Part shown: positions 61,980-64,000 of the stretch, piece after piece
Numbering within the stretch: the stretch's first letter is position 1
Layout: each line of letters starts with the position of its first letter
NCBI RefSeq assembly: GCF_001277255.1
Contig: NZ_CP012264.1
Location: forward strand, 3,844,001-3,908,000
Source: Cronobacter condimenti 1330
Lineage (GTDB): Bacteria; Pseudomonadota; Gammaproteobacteria; Enterobacterales; Enterobacteriaceae
DNA: 64,000 nt
Direction: 5' to 3'
Made by a program: the position numbers and the translations under genes
Notes under the pieces: generated by a model
What the model was told of the DNA's origin: nothing
The model's input: the letters and a program-made list of their open reading frames with translations, nothing else
Databases searched by the model: none

Positions 61980-63170
61980 ATGAAAATTAAAAGCGGCGTA
62001 CGCCTCCTCGCCCTCTCAGCGCTGACGACGGCGCTCTTTTCTGCCTCTGCTCTGGCCAAAATTGAAGAAGGTAAGCTGGTTATCTGGATCAACGGTGATA
62101 AAGGCTATAACGGCCTCGCCGAAGTGGGTAAAAAGTTTGAACAGGACACCGGGATTAAAGTCACCGTTGAACACCCGGACAAGCTGGAAGAGAAGTACCC
62201 GCAGGTAGCCGCAACGGGCGACGGTCCGGATATCATCTTCTGGGCCCACGATCGTTTTGGTGGTTACGCGCAGTCCGGCCTGCTGGCGGAAATCACGCCA
62301 GAGAAAGCCCTCCAGGACAAAATCTACCCGTTCACCTGGGATGCCGTGCGTTATAACGGCAAAATTATCGCTTACCCGGTTGCCGTGGAATCACTCTCGC
62401 TGATTTACAACAAAGACCTGGTGCCGAACCCGCCGAAAACCTGGGAAGAGATCCCGAAACTGGATAAAGAGCTGAAAGCGAAAGGCAAGAGCGCGCTGAT
62501 GTTCAACCTCCAGGAGCCGTACTTCACCTGGCCGATTATCGCCGCCGATGGCGGTTACGCCTTTAAATTTGAAAACGGCAAATATGACGTGAAAAACGTG
62601 GGCGTGGATAGCGCAGGCGCGAAAGCGGGCCTGAGCTTCCTGGTCGACCTTATCAAGAACAAACACATGAACGCCGACACGGACTACTCGATCGCAGAAG
62701 CGGCATTCAACAAAGGCGACACCGCGATGACCATCAACGGTCCGTGGGCGTGGGCCAACATCGATAAGAGCAAGGTGAACTACGGCGTCGCCCAGTTGCC
62801 GACCTTCAAAGGCAAACCGTCTAAACCGTTCGTGGGCGTGCTGAGCGCCGGCATTAACGCCGCCAGCCCGAACAAAGAACTGGCGAAAGAGTTCCTGGAA
62901 AACTACCTGCTGACCGATCAGGGTCTGGAAGCGGTCAATAAAGACAAACCGCTGGGCGCTGTCGCGCTCAAATCCTACCAGGAGAAGCTGGAGAAAGATC
63001 CGCGCATCGCAGCAACAATGGCGAACGCGAAAACCGGCGAAATCATGCCTAACGTGCCGCAAATGTCCGCCTTCTGGTATGCCGTACGTACCGCAGTGGT
63101 TAACGCGGTGACCGGCCGTCAGACCGTTGACGAGGCGCTGAAAGACGCCCAGGGCCGTATCGCCAAATAA
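61980..63170 (+). CDS. malE: Maltose-binding protein MalE
   Basis: This 396-residue periplasmic binding protein has a 26-residue signal peptide (MKIKSGVRLLALSALTTALF, then SASALA). The mature form begins KIEEGKLVIWINGDKGYNGL. Ligand-contact segments such as NGDKGYNG, FWAHDRFGGYAQSGLL, NLQEPYFTWPIIAADGGY and FWYAVRTAVVNA are intact. The length equals E. coli MalE. The ATG at 61980 has GGAG upstream; the frame extends upstream into the MalT boxes without meaning. It delivers maltose to MalFGK2. Confidence 0.99.
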   Translation: MKIKSGVRLLALSALTTALFSASALAKIEEGKLVIWINGDKGYNGLAEVGKKFEQDTGIKVTVEHPDKLEEKYPQVAATGDGPDIIFWAHDRFGGYAQSGLLAEITPEKALQDKIYPFTWDAVRYNGKIIAYPVAVESLSLIYNKDLVPNPPKTWEEIPKLDKELKAKGKSALMFNLQEPYFTWPIIAADGGYAFKFENGKYDVKNVGVDSAGAKAGLSFLVDLIKNKHMNADTDYSIAEAAFNKGDTAMTINGPWAWANIDKSKVNYGVAQLPTFKGKPSKPFVGVLSAGINAASPNKELAKEFLENYLLTDQGLEAVNKDKPLGAVALKSYQEKLEKDPRIAATMANAKTGEIMPNVPQMSAFWYAVRTAVVNAVTGRQTVDEALKDAQGRIAK

Positions 63171-63187
63171 GTCATTGCCAGGCAAGT

Positions 63188-63269
63188 GGCGGGTTGGGCG
63201 TTTGCCTACCCGCCCTGTTCAGGCAAACCGTAGGCTATAGGTAGGGTGGATAAGCGCAGCGCATCCCCC
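63188..63269. repeat. Hairpins and REP-like palindrome copy 2 in the malE-malF gap
   Basis: GTTTGCCT / AGGCAAAC (63200-63228) and GGCGGGT / ACCCGCC (63188-63214) are alternative stems. GGGTGGATAAGCGCAGCGC at 63244 then repeats the core found near 56428. In E. coli the malE-malF gap holds REP sequences that protect malE mRNA from decay; this species has a different palindrome in the same place. Confidence 0.7.
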
Positions 63270-63336
63270 TCACGACATCTTGTTTCATCGTGGCAAGGCC
63301 ACAAATACGTTTTCATCGTTGTTGAGGAAGATCCCC

Positions 63337-64000
63337 ATGGATGTCATTAAAAAGAAACACTGGTGGCAAAGCGACGCGCTGAAATGGTCGGCGATAGGTC
63401 TGCTGGGCTTACTGGTGGGTTACCTTGTTGTTTTAATGTACGCACAGGGGGAATACCTGTTCGCCATCATGACGCTGATTTTAAGCTCAACTGGCCTCTA
63501 TATTTTTGCGAATCGCCGCGCCTATGCGTGGCGTTACGTCTATCCAGGGCTCGCGGGCATGGGGCTTTTCGTGCTCTTTCCGCTGGCCTGCACCATCGCT
63601 ATCGCCTTTACCAACTACAGCAGCACCAACCAGCTCACACAGGAGCGCGCACGCCAGGTGCTGATGGACCGCAAATATCAGGCGGGCGACAGCTATACCT
63701 TTGGCCTTTATCCCGCCGGTGAACAGTGGCGGCTGGCCCTGACCGATGGCGCCAGCGGCAAATACTACCTCTCCGCACCGTTTAAATTTGGCGGCGAGCA
63801 GACGCTGAAGCTGACGGCCGCGCCGTCCCTGCCGGAAGGCGAACGCGCCACACTGCGCGTCATTACTCAGAATCGCCAGGCACTGAGCCAGGTAACGGCT
63901 GAGCTGCCAGATGCCAGCCAGCTTGTCATGAGCTCGCTGCGTCAGTTCTCCGGCACGCGCCCGCTTTACGCGCTCGCCGATGACGGCACGCTCACTAACA
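63337..64000 (+). CDS. malF: Maltose transporter permease MalF (partial, cut by window end)
   Basis: The frame begins MDVIKKKHWWQSDALKW, as E. coli MalF does, and runs open to the window end (221 codons of about 514). Two membrane helices and the start of the third are seen: LLGLLVGYLVVLMYA, then YLFAIMTLILSSTGLYIFA, then GLFVLFPLACTIAIAFTNYS. After these comes the large periplasmic P2 domain typical of MalF (GDSYTFGLYPAG, APFKFGGEQ, RVITQNRQAL). GAGGAAG precedes the ATG. It forms the MalFGK2 channel with MalG, which should follow outside the window. Confidence 0.97.
   Translation, partial: MDVIKKKHWWQSDALKWSAIGLLGLLVGYLVVLMYAQGEYLFAIMTLILSSTGLYIFANRRAYAWRYVYPGLAGMGLFVLFPLACTIAIAFTNYSSTNQLTQERARQVLMDRKYQAGDSYTFGLYPAGEQWRLALTDGASGKYYLSAPFKFGGEQTLKLTAAPSLPEGERATLRVITQNRQALSQVTAELPDASQLVMSSLRQFSGTRPLYALADDGTLTN

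Overview
The window is a chromosomal segment of an enterobacterium (Enterobacteriaceae, GC-rich). Most of it follows, in order, the Escherichia coli gene blocks crfC-yjcZ / yjdM-yjdP, gltP-acs-yjcH-actP, soxRS-pdeC-yjcB-ssb-uvrA, yjbRQ-tyrB-alr-dnaB-qorA-pspG-dusA-zur-yjbJ-dinF-lexA-dgkA-plsB-ubiA-ubiC and malM-lamB-malK/malE-malF. The base composition, the missing nrf and aphA genes and the accessory genes suggest a Cronobacter-like genus. That genus call is an inference from memory of gene order, not a database match.

Region 1 (1-10.1 kb): yjcZ and the dynamin-like GTPase gene crfC run leftward. Then come yjdM (formerly phnA), an orphan phnH with no other C-P lyase gene beside it, and the coiled-coil secreted protein gene yjdP. 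A leftward two-gene operon follows that encodes an HSP90-family ATPase and a large TPR protein, coupled by an ATGA overlap. Upstream of this operon are two strong inverted repeats.

Region 2 (10.1-11.4 kb): two tandem hok/sok-type toxin loci. One encodes an intact 50-residue Hok peptide. The other is a pseudogene with a lost start and two in-frame stops.

Region 3 (11.4-29 kb): gltP is divergent from acs-yjcH-actP. It is followed by a Gfo/Idh/MocA oxidoreductase gene, the antiporter gene yjcE, the purine permease gene ghxP behind a PurR-like box, a glutathione S-transferase gene, soxR/soxS with the classic SoxR operator, pdeC, yjcB behind a near-perfect CRP site, a small unknown gene, a GGDEF diguanylate cyclase gene and ssb.

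Region 4 (29-41.3 kb): uvrA shares a LexA-controlled intergenic region with ssb. It is followed by an accessory zone: an unknown lipoprotein gene with an unknown 114-residue partner, and a two-partner secretion locus. The locus has one TpsB transporter and two paralogous TpsA exoproteins, and it is wrapped around the housekeeping pair yjbR-yjbQ.

Region 5 (41.3-58 kb): core genes tyrB (GTG start), alr, an ERIC element, dnaB, qorA, pspG (sigma-54 promoter), dusA, a TraF-like outer-membrane protein gene and a cupin gene inserted before zur, then yjbJ, dinF, lexA (two SOS boxes), dgkA, plsB, ubiA and ubiC.

Region 6 (58-64 kb): the maltose regulon malM-lamB-malK, divergent from malE-malF. It has MalT and CRP sites between the two arms and a palindromic repeat between malE and malF. 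malF is cut by the window end.

No rRNA, tRNA, CRISPR array, insertion sequence or prophage was recognised. All coordinates and starts come from reading the sequence; family names rest on recalled protein sequences.
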